DNA of 64,000 nucleotides from an uncultured Eubacteriales bacterium (GTDB lineage Bacteria > Bacillota > Clostridia > Oscillospirales > Acutalibacteraceae). The notes beneath the pieces are model-generated. The model was not told the DNA's origin, did no database searches, and saw only the letters and a list, made by a program, of their open reading frames with translations. The stretch spans positions 1-64,000 of the forward strand of contig CAKSIG010000002.1 in NCBI GenBank assembly GCA_934463035.1, written 5' to 3'. Below, piece by piece: positions 1 to 8,137 of the stretch; position 1 is the stretch's first letter, and every line of letters starts with the position of its first letter. Position numbers and translations under genes: made by a program.

Positions 1-19
1 TGAAAGACGAGCGTTGTTT

Positions 20-42
20 AAAACAGTCCTGTGGACTGTTTT
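20..42. repeat. Palindrome, repeat copy 1
   Basis: Ten-base arms AAAACAGTCC and GGACTGTTTT surround a three-base centre. It resembles the abundant extragenic palindromes I associate with gut Clostridia; that resemblance is from memory and not tested. Confidence 0.6.
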
Positions 43-103
43 AATAGCGAGAGTCCCTTACGTGAATACAAGCGCCTGTGCGCAGTATGAACGGTGTCGC
101 AGT

Positions 104-139
104 AAATAAAATTGGGAGCAACAATTAAATGTTACTCCC
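104..139 (-). terminator. Terminator-like hairpin, repeat copy 1
   Basis: Stem GGGAG.AACA / TGTT.CTCCC at 114-139. Read on the minus strand it is followed by AATTTTATTT. It is the duplicate of the hairpin just downstream of the tRNA-Arg gene. Confidence 0.5.
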
Positions 140-175
140 TGAATAAACTGGCGCGCTGAAAGACGAGCGTTGTTT

Positions 176-198
176 AAAACAGTCCTGTGGACTGTTTT
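176..198. repeat. Palindrome, repeat copy 2
   Basis: Identical to the palindrome at 20-42, displaced by exactly one 156-bp repeat unit. Confidence 0.6.
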
Positions 199-259
199 AA
201 TAGCGAGAGTCCCTTCCGTGAATACAAGCGCCTGTGCGCAGTATGAACGGTGTTGCAGT

Positions 260-295
260 AAATAAAATTGGGAGCAACAATTAAATGTTACTCCC
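260..295 (-). terminator. Probable terminator of tRNA-Arg
   Basis: Hairpin with stem GGGAG.AACA / TGTT.CTCCC (270-295) ten bases beyond the tRNA 3' end on the minus strand, followed by an AATTTTATTT tract. Position and tail fit an intrinsic terminator for the tRNA transcript. Confidence 0.65.
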
Positions 296-304
296 TAAAT
301 CTAT

Positions 305-381
305 TGGCGCGCTGAAAGGGACTCGAACCCCCGACCCTCTGCTTAGAAGGCAGATGCTCTATCCAGCTGAGCTATCAGCGC
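305..381 (-). tRNA. tRNA-Arg (anticodon TCT)
   Basis: A full cloverleaf can be folded: acceptor stem GCGCTGA/TCAGCGC, D-arm beginning TAGCTCAGCTGGATAGAGC, anticodon stem TCTGC/GCAGA enclosing loop CTTCTAA (anticodon TCT), and a T-arm with GGTTCGAGTCC. The 3' CCA is encoded (complement of 305-307). The gene is preceded by a good promoter and followed by a hairpin terminator. Its last ~15 bases are repeated at the end of each unit of the neighbouring tandem array. Confidence 0.96.
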
Positions 382-415
382 ACATAACGCCCGATTGTTA
401 CGGACAGCGGTAGTT

Positions 416-444
416 ATTATACCACACTGTCCGTAAATAATCAA
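416..444 (-). promoter_or_regulatory. tRNA-Arg promoter with flanking inverted repeat
   Basis: On the minus strand: -35 TTGATT (439-444), 17-bp spacer, -10 TATAAT (416-421). A perfect 10-base inverted repeat, TTACGGACAG (398-407) and CTGTCCGTAA (427-436), brackets the -10 box and the start region. Confidence 0.75.
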
Positions 445-468
445 GCAAAAAATACGGCTTATTTAAAA

Positions 469-1602
469 TTACTTATTTCCCTGCTCGTATTTAGCAACGA
501 CCTTCTTAATACGGTCAACAGGGTCAAGCAGACTGCTGATCGAATTATCGTAGTTAAGGGTTTCAACCAACAAAGCAATATATTTTGACATATTGACGCT
601 GCAATACCATTCTCTTGAAAGAAGCTCGTCCGACTGGTAAACAAGATTTGTTGTGAATATCTTGTTTATTATGCCGTCCTTATAATATTGGTCGAATTTT
701 TCAAGTCCCTCAACAAAAAGTCCGAATGTAGAGAAAACGAATATTCTGCCCGCACCGCGTTCTTTCAATTTTGCGGCAATATCAAGCATTGACTCGCCTG
801 AGGCTATCATATCGTCTACAAGGATAAGATCCTTACCCTTTATATCGTTTCCGAGAAATTCGTGGGCTTCAATTGGGTTCCTGCCGTTTACGACAACTGA
901 ATAATTGCGGCGTTTGTAGAACATACCGAGTTCAAGACCAAGAACCGATGAATAATAGATACAGCGGCCCATTCCGCCCTCGTCGGGGGAAACGATCATA
1001 GTATGGTCGCGGTCAAGTTTAATGTCGGGTACTGTTCTTAAAAGGGCTTTTATCATTTGATAAGCCGCCTGAACGTTATCAAAACCGTCCAGCGGGATAG
1101 CATTGTTTACGCGGGGATCGTGCGCGTCAAAAGTAACTATATTCTTAACGCCCATAGCGACAAGCTCTTGAAGCGCCATTGCGCAGTCCATCGACTCGCG
1201 GGCGGTTCTTCTGTGCTGTCTTCCCTCATAAAGCATAGGCATTATTACGGTTATTCTTCTCGACTTGCCGCCAAGCGCCGCTATAACACGTTTAAGATCC
1301 TGAAAATGATCGTCAGGGCTCATAGGAACGGTCTTACCGTACATCTTATAAGTCACGTTGTAATTAAAGCAATCGCAGATTATGTATACGTCAAGTCCGC
1401 GGGCGGTGTGTTTGAGAACCGCCTTAGCTTCACCCGTTCCGAAACGCGGACAGTTAGCAGGCAATACAAAGGATTCGTCCTCGGGGATATTACGCCACTG
1501 TTTCAGGTAATAGTCCACCTGAGAAGAAATGTCTTCGCAGCCTCGCATACTTATAAGCGCAAGGTCGCCGTACGGTGTGTGTTTAAAGTCAATACATGCC
1601 AT
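469..1602 (-). CDS. prs: Ribose-phosphate pyrophosphokinase (PRPP synthetase), divergent long form
   Basis: Makes phosphoribosyl pyrophosphate from ribose 5-phosphate and ATP for nucleotide, histidine and tryptophan synthesis. The 377-residue product shows a RFGTGE segment near 53-58 (family RFSDGE), the catalytic-loop region RQHRR near 128-132, FDAHDPR near 158-164 in place of the usual TMDLH, and the PRPP-binding loop VDDMIASGES at 262-271. It is about 60 residues longer than classical Prs, with extra sequence at both ends and between motifs, so allosteric behaviour may differ. ATG start is preceded by GGAGGGC at good spacing. It stands alone between the tRNA and the M23 gene; the 190 bases upstream are AT-rich and I see no confident promoter in them. 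Confidence 0.85.
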   Translation of the reverse strand: MACIDFKHTPYGDLALISMRGCEDISSQVDYYLKQWRNIPEDESFVLPANCPRFGTGEAKAVLKHTARGLDVYIICDCFNYNVTYKMYGKTVPMSPDDHFQDLKRVIAALGGKSRRITVIMPMLYEGRQHRRTARESMDCAMALQELVAMGVKNIVTFDAHDPRVNNAIPLDGFDNVQAAYQMIKALLRTVPDIKLDRDHTMIVSPDEGGMGRCIYYSSVLGLELGMFYKRRNYSVVVNGRNPIEAHEFLGNDIKGKDLILVDDMIASGESMLDIAAKLKERGAGRIFVFSTFGLFVEGLEKFDQYYKDGIINKIFTTNLVYQSDELLSREWYCSVNMSKYIALLVETLNYDNSISSLLDPVDRIKKVVAKYEQGNK

Positions 1603-1755
1603 AAAAAAGCCCTCCGAAAAAATATATAAACATTAACAATAATATAATAACACAAAACGGTTCCGATAAAAAGGTTTTTTTGAAAAAAATTACATAATCT
1701 TGTCAAATTTTGTTGTAATAACTTTAATGCCATTATATTTCTATATTATAAAGCC

Positions 1756-1794
1756 AAAAACAGCCCATCGGGCTAAGCCGATGAACTGTTTTTT
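1756..1794 (-). terminator. Terminator of the M23 peptidase gene
   Basis: Interrupted hairpin (CAG..CATCGG / CCGATG..CTG) directly overlapping the stop codon of the M23 gene, with a run of T on the minus strand after the stem. Confidence 0.7.
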
Positions 1795-3100
1795 AACCTA
1801 AACCTATATAAGGCGCGGGGTCGACATTTTTGCCGCCTGAAAGCACCTCAAAATGCAGGTGGTTTCCTGTGGAGTATCCCGTTGAGCCAACCTGACCTAT
1901 TACCTGACCTGCGGTAACGGTCTCGCCCTTTGAAACAAAAATGGCACTTGCGTGGGCATACCTTGTTACAAGGCCGTTTCCGTGGTCTATCACAATAAGC
2001 TGACCGTAATTACCGTTTGAACCTGCAAACGTAACCGTGCCGCCCTTAGCGGCAAATATAGAAGTTCCCTTTTTTGCGGCTAAATCCACCGCTTTGTGCG
2101 AACGTCCATCACCGTAGTACGACGATACCGTCCAAGAGCCCTTCGGCAGTGGGAAAACAAAGCCTGCACCCGAAGCCGCTTTGCGCTGGCTTGCGCTTGC
2201 CAAGCTATGGGCAGTGCCGATAACAACTACTTTATCTACGGGCGAGCTTACCGTTTCGTCAGAAACCAGCGTGCGCTCGCTCTCCACACCGTTAAGAGTC
2301 ACTACGCGCTCGGTCTTGCGTTCAATTCCGTTTTGACCCGCTACCTTAACAGCGGAATAGCCTATCACCTGCGACGAAGTTTTTTCTGTAACCGTTGAGA
2401 ACGGAATGGCAACATCGGACACAACCGTTGAGCTTGTCCTGACCTGTAAAGCGTCCAAGACCGCTACTGCGTCATTAAGGGAATTAACCTCGCTCGACAT
2501 ATAGTAACCCTTCGTTACATTTATGTCGTCAACAAATTCCGAATAGTTAACGGCACCGTCAATCTTATACCTGTCAAGGCAGGTTTTAAGATAATCTTCA
2601 ACGTCGAAATTCTCAACAACGGCAACCGTTTCACCGTTGACGGTTACGCCGCTCGCATAGGTTACATCTTTATTTTTTTCTATTAACATATCGGCGAGCT
2701 TAGCCGCGTCGGTAAGGCGGCTCGCGACGGTAAGGGTCTTTACAAACTTAGGTTTAGCGAGCAATATATTTTCGACCTTGCCGTTCACGTTTGAAGCAGC
2801 CAGATCTTCCGCGTCGTCAAAAACGGAACTGTCCTTAACAAGAGCTATTTCCTCGCCGTCATAGCTGACCTTAAAGCCATAGGTCACTCCCGAAGCAAAG
2901 AGGCTTACAGCTACAAAAAAAGCGGCTACTATGCAAAAAGCGCCTATCTTTACCGCAATGCGGTTATTCTTGACAAACACCGAAACCTTACCCGAAACAA
3001 AAGTATATATATCTTTTACGGCAGAAAGAATTTTAACTGCAACTTTATTGAAAACCACTGCGTCTACAACGTTGCGCAGTATCTTTTTCATACTAATCAC
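1793..3100 (-). CDS. Membrane-anchored M23 metallopeptidase with G5 domain
   Basis: Probable peptidoglycan endopeptidase. One N-terminal membrane segment lies at about residues 51-71 (start at GTG 3100), followed by a long extracellular linker, a G5-like domain around 250-315 and a C-terminal M23 (LytM/DD-endopeptidase) domain from about 320. Zinc ligands are visible: H and D in HKAVD and the HLHFE motif near the end, plus YAHAS. I place the start at GTG 3100 because AAAGGAG lies 11 bases before it; the upstream TTG (3121) precedes the ribosome site and the ATG at 3091 is too far from it. Single gene with its own promoter and terminator. The combination is common in Clostridia cell-wall remodelling, including sporulation and division. 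Confidence 0.88.
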   Translation of the reverse strand: MISMKKILRNVVDAVVFNKVAVKILSAVKDIYTFVSGKVSVFVKNNRIAVKIGAFCIVAAFFVAVSLFASGVTYGFKVSYDGEEIALVKDSSVFDDAEDLAASNVNGKVENILLAKPKFVKTLTVASRLTDAAKLADMLIEKNKDVTYASGVTVNGETVAVVENFDVEDYLKTCLDRYKIDGAVNYSEFVDDINVTKGYYMSSEVNSLNDAVAVLDALQVRTSSTVVSDVAIPFSTVTEKTSSQVIGYSAVKVAGQNGIERKTERVVTLNGVESERTLVSDETVSSPVDKVVVIGTAHSLASASQRKAASGAGFVFPLPKGSWTVSSYYGDGRSHKAVDLAAKKGTSIFAAKGGTVTFAGSNGNYGQLIVIDHGNGLVTRYAHASAIFVSKGETVTAGQVIGQVGSTGYSTGNHLHFEVLSGGKNVDPAPYIGLG

Positions 3101-3150
3101 AGTAAAATTCACTCCTTTCAAAAGTTACAAATTGTAATAATTACCTTTCT

Positions 3151-3178
3151 ATTATACCAAATGGTTACAAAATTGCAA
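3151..3178 (-). promoter_or_regulatory. Promoter of the M23 peptidase gene
   Basis: Minus strand: -35 TTGCAA (3173-3178), 16-bp spacer, -10 TATAAT (3151-3156). Confidence 0.65.
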
Positions 3179-3197
3179 CCTTTTTTTGCAAATTTAT

Positions 3198-3229
3198 AAA
3201 AAAAATAGGCTCGGAATCATTTCCGAGCC
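3198..3229 (-). terminator. Terminator after polC
   Basis: Perfect stem GGCTCGGAA/TTCCGAGCC with a TCAT loop (3208-3229), followed on the minus strand by TATTTTTTTT. It lies 12 bases after the polC stop and closes the pyrH-polC operon. Confidence 0.9.
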
Positions 3230-3240
3230 AATAATATTAA

Positions 3241-6200
3241 TTAAAACATTGAAATTTGGTTTGTATCAGGCAGGTCGTTCATAGCGCCTAAATCAGATAA
3301 ATTCTGGATTATTGTCTTAGAAACGCCAGCTTCTATTGCAAAATCCTCACGCGAGACAAAGTTCTTTTTCTGAGCGGCTTCAAAAATGCTGTAAGCCGCT
3401 TTTTCGCCGACTCCGCCCAAAGCGCCGAACGGCAGCCGCATTTTACCGTTTTCGGGCAGATATTTCATTGCGTGGGAATGGTTAATATCTATCGGAAGTA
3501 CCTCTATTCCCCTTGACATCATTTCGTTAAATATAAGCATATTGTTATAGACGTCAAGTTCCTTTTTGGTAGCGTCCTTGCCCTTAGCCTTGATGTCGCG
3601 CAAATATCTTCTCACAGCTTCTTTACCCTGTATTACGGTAGGCACGTCTACGTCTTCGGGTCTTGCCGTAAAATACGCGCAGTAAAATTCCAGCGGACGA
3701 TGCACCTTATACCAAGCAAGCCGAAGCGCAGATATAACATACGCCGCGGCGTGAGCCTTAGGGAACATATATTTTATCTTATAACAGCTTTGTATGTACC
3801 ACTCGGGAACACCGTGATCGCGCATATCCTGCTCCATAGCCTTCCAATCGTCCATAGAAACCTTGCCCTTTGCTACAAGTCCTTTACGCACGGTTTCGGT
3901 TATTTTGAAGGCGCGTCCCTCGTCAAGTCCTTTGTGGATAAGGTATACCATTATATTGTCACGTGTTCCTATAACCTCGGAAATGGTGCATATACCCTTA
4001 TCTATAAGGTCCTTTGCGTTTCCGAGCCAAACGTCGGTACCGTGAGACAGACCCGATATCTGCAAAAGGTCGGAAAAGTTTTTAGGCTTACAGTCGATAA
4101 GCATTTCGCGGACAAACTTTGTACCGAATTCAGGCAGACAGTATGTACCCGTTTTGGAGTCTATATCCTCAGGTTTTACGCCGAGAGCCTCGGTTGAAAC
4201 AAACAGGCTGTAAACATCGGGATCGCTCATCGAAACATCGCTGACGGGAATTCCCGTGTACTCCTCCAAATACTTATAAGTTGTAGGCACAACGTGTCCG
4301 AGTTCGTCGAGTTTAAGTATGGTATCGTGTATTGAATGGAAGTCGAAATGCGTGGTTATAACGTCGGAATTAACGTCGTCCGCGGGGTGCTGAACAGGAC
4401 AGAAGTCATATATTGTATTGGTTCGCGGAACGATTATCATACCGGCGGGGTGCTGACCCGTTGTTTGTTTGATCTGAGCCTTTTCCACAAGCGACGCCAA
4501 ACGGTTAAGCTCGGCGTTGCTGAGCGTTACCCCTCTCTTTTCGGCGTAAGCCTTTGCAAAGCCGTATGCGGTCTTTTCAGCGACGGTAGAGATTGTACCC
4601 GCCTTAAAGACGTTTTCTCTGCCGAACAGAGTTTCGGTGTATTTCTGAACCGAGTTCTGAAATTCGTCTGAAAAGTTAAGGTCAATATCGGGGACCTTGT
4701 CGCCCTTGAAACCCAAAAAGGTTTCAAACGGAATGTCGTGACCGTTTCTGTTAAGCTCTGCTCCGCATTTCGGGCATTTTTTCTCAGGAAGGTCAAATCC
4801 CGAACCTACGCTGCCGTCGGTAAAAAACTCGCTGTAACAGCATTCGGGACAGACATAGTGCGGAGGGAGCGGATTAACCTCGGAAATTCCCGCCATGGTT
4901 GCGGCGAACGACGAGCCTACCGAACCACGCGAGCCGACCAAGTAGCCGTTTTCCTCGCTGTATGCAACCAGCTTTTGCGCCGATATATACATTATGGAAA
5001 ATCCGTTATTGATTATTGAGTTAAGTTCTTTTTCAAGGCGCTTTTCAACTATTTCGGGGAGCTTTTCTCCGTAGGTCTTATGCGCAGTATCCCAGCATAT
5101 ATCGTGAAGCAGCTGGTCTGAACCCTCGATTACAGGCGGATAGTTGCCCTCGGGCACGGGAATTACATCGCCCGAAACCATATCGGCTATTTTGTTGGGA
5201 TTATCTATTACAAACTCCTTGGCTCTGTCACCGAAATAATCAAAATCGGCAAGCATTTCATCGGTAGTTTTAAGGTAGAGCGGCGCTTGATTATCAAAAT
5301 CGTCAAAGCCCTGTCCCGCCATAATTATCTTGCGTATAACGCTGTCGCTCTTTTTAAGGAAATGCACATCTCCCGTTGCCACAACAGGTTTCCCAAGCTC
5401 GTCGGCAAGCTCGACCACCTTGCGGTTAAAATCCTTTATAACCTCAACGCTTGTTACCTTTTTAAACCTGTTCGGGATTTCAACGCCCGTCTTTTTATCC
5501 TTTTTCGGCGGCAGAGACGACTCCCTTACCATAAATTCGTTGTTTCCGATAGGCTGTATTTCAAGATAATCATAATAGCTTGCAATTCTGACAAGTTCTT
5601 CATGAGGCTTTTCGTCAACTATTGCCCTGTAAAGCTCGCCCTGCTCGCAGGCGCTGCCCAAAATAAGCCCCTCGCGCATACTGTCGAGCTTACTTCTGAG
5701 GGTAATCGGTTTACCTTTAAAATCGTTAATATGCGCCTCTGACACCAATTTGTAGAGATTTTTAAGTCCGACGGCATTTTTAACAAGTATAATCTGGTGA
5801 TACCTGATTTTTGCGAGTTGCTTTGCATTCATTCCCGATATATCATTGTTAATATCATCGACAAAGTAACTCTCCACGCCGTAAATCAACTTAAAATCGC
5901 CGCCGCTTTTGCGGATTGCTTTAACCTCGCCCGCCGCCGCAGGATATGCCTGAACAACGCCGTGGTCTGTAATGGCTATCGCTTTGTGCCCCCAATTATA
6001 AGCCTGTCTTATTATTGACGGAGCGGACGAAACGGCGTCCTTAGCCGACATATTTGTATGGCAGTGCAATTCAACGCGCTTTTCACCCTCGTGCGCGTCG
6101 GTTTCGGTATATTTCTGCAACAATGCCAACGACTTGACATCAACTATAAATTCCTTTTTATAACTGTCAAATTCATATTTTCCGTTTACGAGGACAAAGG

Positions 6201-7056
6201 CGCCGTCCTTTAAAGGCGCCAATTCTCCCATTCGCCTCGGGTCAACAAATTTCACGCAGGCATACAGCGAATTTGTGTAGTCGCTGAAACAGAAGCTGAC
6301 CATATTTGATTCGCCGCGCTTGGTATTTATCTTTCTTACTTCAAGCCCGAACACTTCGCCCCAACAGCATATTTCAGTATCGTCGCCCGTTATCTCTATC
6401 ATCGGGCGCACGTTTGTATCAATATTCCTGCCGTAAAATTGCTGCGGATTATCGAGATAAACTATACCGTTTTCGGGCCTTGACTCACGTTTTTCAAAGG
6501 TTATTTTATGTTCGGGAGCCGCTTTCGGCTTAGGCACGTCGCGTTTTACCTCTGTTCTTTCGACGGGGGGTGCCTTCATTTCAACATCTTCAAGCTGACC
6601 GTCAAAGCTAACGGAAATATCCCTTGAAAATACCGATTTTATCTCGGCTTTAAACATATTTTCAAAGCCGCTTTCTTCTATCTTTTTGTATCCGCCGAAT
6701 TTGAGCGTTATTGCTATATTATCGCCGTCAGCCCTATAATCGGCTGAATTGAAATAGCCGTTAAGTATGGCGTTTTTAAGGCGTATTCCGTCTATAATAT
6801 CGGCGCAGGCTTCGGGCGTCAGCGCGCTCCCCGCGCAATGAAGAACCGTTTTGCAGTTATTGAGCTTTAAAGCCGTTTTGAGCGCCGCCTCAACCGTATG
6901 TATCTGTTCTCTTGTTATATAACTGTCAGCCGATACAAGCATATCAAGACTTCTCAGCTCTATATCCAGCCGACACTTATCAACTTTTGCCGAAAGCAAT
7001 TCGTCGGGCAGTTCAACGCTTAAATATTCACCGAACAGATCGGAAAACGATGCCAT
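3241..7056 (-). CDS. polC: PolC-type DNA polymerase III alpha subunit lacking the exonuclease insert
   Basis: Replicative polymerase of low-GC Gram-positives. Domains seen: N-terminal region (1-200), OB fold (about 215-315), PHP domain starting at HCHTNMSAKDAV (about 330) with ITDHG and YGVE, zinc-binding CPECC...CPKC (about 735-765), the palm motif PDIDLNFS (about 790), fingers motifs including KYMFPKAHAAAYV, and C-terminal QISMF resembling the beta-clamp peptide. The protein is 1271 residues, about 170 short of the usual ~1440. The missing part is exact: between YGVESYFVDD and the resumption of the PHP domain at YHQIILVKN only ~18 residues are present, where PolC normally carries the DEDD proofreading exonuclease (VFDVETTG...). 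All PHP and polymerase motifs are otherwise intact, so it looks functional rather than decayed. Last gene of the operon. Confidence 0.97.
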   Translation of the reverse strand: MASFSDLFGEYLSVELPDELLSAKVDKCRLDIELRSLDMLVSADSYITREQIHTVEAALKTALKLNNCKTVLHCAGSALTPEACADIIDGIRLKNAILNGYFNSADYRADGDNIAITLKFGGYKKIEESGFENMFKAEIKSVFSRDISVSFDGQLEDVEMKAPPVERTEVKRDVPKPKAAPEHKITFEKRESRPENGIVYLDNPQQFYGRNIDTNVRPMIEITGDDTEICCWGEVFGLEVRKINTKRGESNMVSFCFSDYTNSLYACVKFVDPRRMGELAPLKDGAFVLVNGKYEFDSYKKEFIVDVKSLALLQKYTETDAHEGEKRVELHCHTNMSAKDAVSSAPSIIRQAYNWGHKAIAITDHGVVQAYPAAAGEVKAIRKSGGDFKLIYGVESYFVDDINNDISGMNAKQLAKIRYHQIILVKNAVGLKNLYKLVSEAHINDFKGKPITLRSKLDSMREGLILGSACEQGELYRAIVDEKPHEELVRIASYYDYLEIQPIGNNEFMVRESSLPPKKDKKTGVEIPNRFKKVTSVEVIKDFNRKVVELADELGKPVVATGDVHFLKKSDSVIRKIIMAGQGFDDFDNQAPLYLKTTDEMLADFDYFGDRAKEFVIDNPNKIADMVSGDVIPVPEGNYPPVIEGSDQLLHDICWDTAHKTYGEKLPEIVEKRLEKELNSIINNGFSIMYISAQKLVAYSEENGYLVGSRGSVGSSFAATMAGISEVNPLPPHYVCPECCYSEFFTDGSVGSGFDLPEKKCPKCGAELNRNGHDIPFETFLGFKGDKVPDIDLNFSDEFQNSVQKYTETLFGRENVFKAGTISTVAEKTAYGFAKAYAEKRGVTLSNAELNRLASLVEKAQIKQTTGQHPAGMIIVPRTNTIYDFCPVQHPADDVNSDVITTHFDFHSIHDTILKLDELGHVVPTTYKYLEEYTGIPVSDVSMSDPDVYSLFVSTEALGVKPEDIDSKTGTYCLPEFGTKFVREMLIDCKPKNFSDLLQISGLSHGTDVWLGNAKDLIDKGICTISEVIGTRDNIMVYLIHKGLDEGRAFKITETVRKGLVAKGKVSMDDWKAMEQDMRDHGVPEWYIQSCYKIKYMFPKAHAAAYVISALRLAWYKVHRPLEFYCAYFTARPEDVDVPTVIQGKEAVRRYLRDIKAKGKDATKKELDVYNNMLIFNEMMSRGIEVLPIDINHSHAMKYLPENGKMRLPFGALGGVGEKAAYSIFEAAQKKNFVSREDFAIEAGVSKTIIQNLSDLGAMNDLPDTNQISMF

Positions 7057-7073
7057 TTTTCTTTACAACTCCA

Positions 7074-8126
7074 TTACATTTTTTTGATTTCTTCCATAAG
7101 CTCGTCAAGCAGTGCATTTTCGGGAACCTTTCTTAAAAGTTCGCCGTTTTTGAATATTACGCCGCAGCCGTCGCCGCCTGCAAGTCCGATATCCGCCTCT
7201 TTGGCTTCCCCCGGGCCGTTTACCACGCAGCCCATTATTGCAACGGTAATATCTTTATTTATATTTGCAAGTCTTTTTTCAGCCTCTTTTGCAATGCCGA
7301 CAAGGTCTATTTTTGTTCTTCCGCAGGTAGGACAGGAAACTATCCTTACGCCGCCTTTTCTCAAACCTATCGCCTTTAATATGCGTATTCCGCTTTCAAC
7401 CTCTTTAACGGGATCGTCTGTGAGGGAAACGCGGACGGTGCCGCCGATATTTCTAAGCAGTAATCCGCCTATGCCGGCGGCGGAACGTATAACCCCCATT
7501 TGCTCGGTTCCCGCTTCCGTAACTCCCAAATGGAGCGGATAACGGCACACCTGAGCCGCAAGCTCATACGCGCGGTACATTTTCTGCGTATCTGACGATT
7601 TAAGCGAGAGTACTATATTATCAAAATCATATTTTTCGAGCAACGATATGTGATACATTCCGCTTTCGACCATCGCCTCGGGGGTTGGTGAGCCGTATTT
7701 TTCCAAAATATGCTTTTCAAGCGAACCTGAGTTCACGCCTATCCTTATAGGCACACCGGCGTTTTTGCAGGCGTCGGCAACAGCCTTTACCTTGCTTTCG
7801 TCACCGATGTTGCCCGGGTTTATCCTTATTTTATCGGCTCCCGCCGCTATGCTTTCTATCGCAAGGGTATAATCAAAATGTATGTCCGCGACAAGGGGTA
7901 TTGAAATATTCTTCTTCAAAGCCTCCACGGTTTTAAGGGTCTGCTTATCGGGAACCGACACGCGGACTATATCGCAGCCCACGTTTTGGAGCAGTAATGC
8001 CTGTTTAACATTGCCCTCAATATCGTGCGCGGGGGCGTTAAGCATTGACTGCACCGACACGGGCGCGCCGCCGCCTATAAACGTGTTTCCGACCTTTACT
8101 TTAACGGTTTTATCATTAGTATACAT
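7074..8126 (-). CDS. ispG: 4-hydroxy-3-methylbut-2-enyl diphosphate synthase (flavodoxin)
   Basis: Iron-sulfur enzyme of the MEP isoprenoid pathway that converts MEcPP to HMBPP. The 350-residue length is normal for the bacterial form. The 4Fe-4S ligands are visible in SCPTCGRT (about 263-270) and in GCVVNGPGE (about 298-306), the latter also holding the conserved catalytic glutamate. The TIM-barrel half begins with VKVGNTFIGGGAPVSVQSM. ATG start with AAAGGAAA ribosome site. It sits between rseP and polC in an operon that also contains dxr and uppS, so two MEP steps and undecaprenyl synthesis are co-expressed. Confidence 0.97.
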   Translation of the reverse strand: MYTNDKTVKVKVGNTFIGGGAPVSVQSMLNAPAHDIEGNVKQALLLQNVGCDIVRVSVPDKQTLKTVEALKKNISIPLVADIHFDYTLAIESIAAGADKIRINPGNIGDESKVKAVADACKNAGVPIRIGVNSGSLEKHILEKYGSPTPEAMVESGMYHISLLEKYDFDNIVLSLKSSDTQKMYRAYELAAQVCRYPLHLGVTEAGTEQMGVIRSAAGIGGLLLRNIGGTVRVSLTDDPVKEVESGIRILKAIGLRKGGVRIVSCPTCGRTKIDLVGIAKEAEKRLANINKDITVAIMGCVVNGPGEAKEADIGLAGGDGCGVIFKNGELLRKVPENALLDELMEEIKKM

Positions 8127-8137
8127 ATCATTTTCCT

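Larger units (their letters stand above)
1..312. repeat. 156-bp tandem repeat next to tRNA-Arg
   Basis: Two near-identical direct copies (1-156 and 157-312) differ at only a few bases. Each carries a short palindrome, a GC-poor spacer, a hairpin with an AT-rich flank (114-139 and 270-295), and ends in a stretch identical to the last ~15 bases of the adjoining tRNA-Arg gene, including the encoded CCA. The first copy starts at base 1, so the array probably continues to the left. No open reading frame of note lies inside. The arrangement could come from unequal crossing-over or from repeated use of a tRNA 3' end as an attachment site; the sequence does not decide between them. Confidence 0.9.

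Noticed and set aside
1..312. CRISPR-like array
   Set aside because: Units are 156 bp, adjacent and nearly identical over their whole length, without short repeats and unique spacers; no cas genes nearby.
1057..1629. 190-codon plus-strand ORF opposite prs
   Set aside because: Antisense shadow of a well-supported gene; no start signals and composition unlike a protein.
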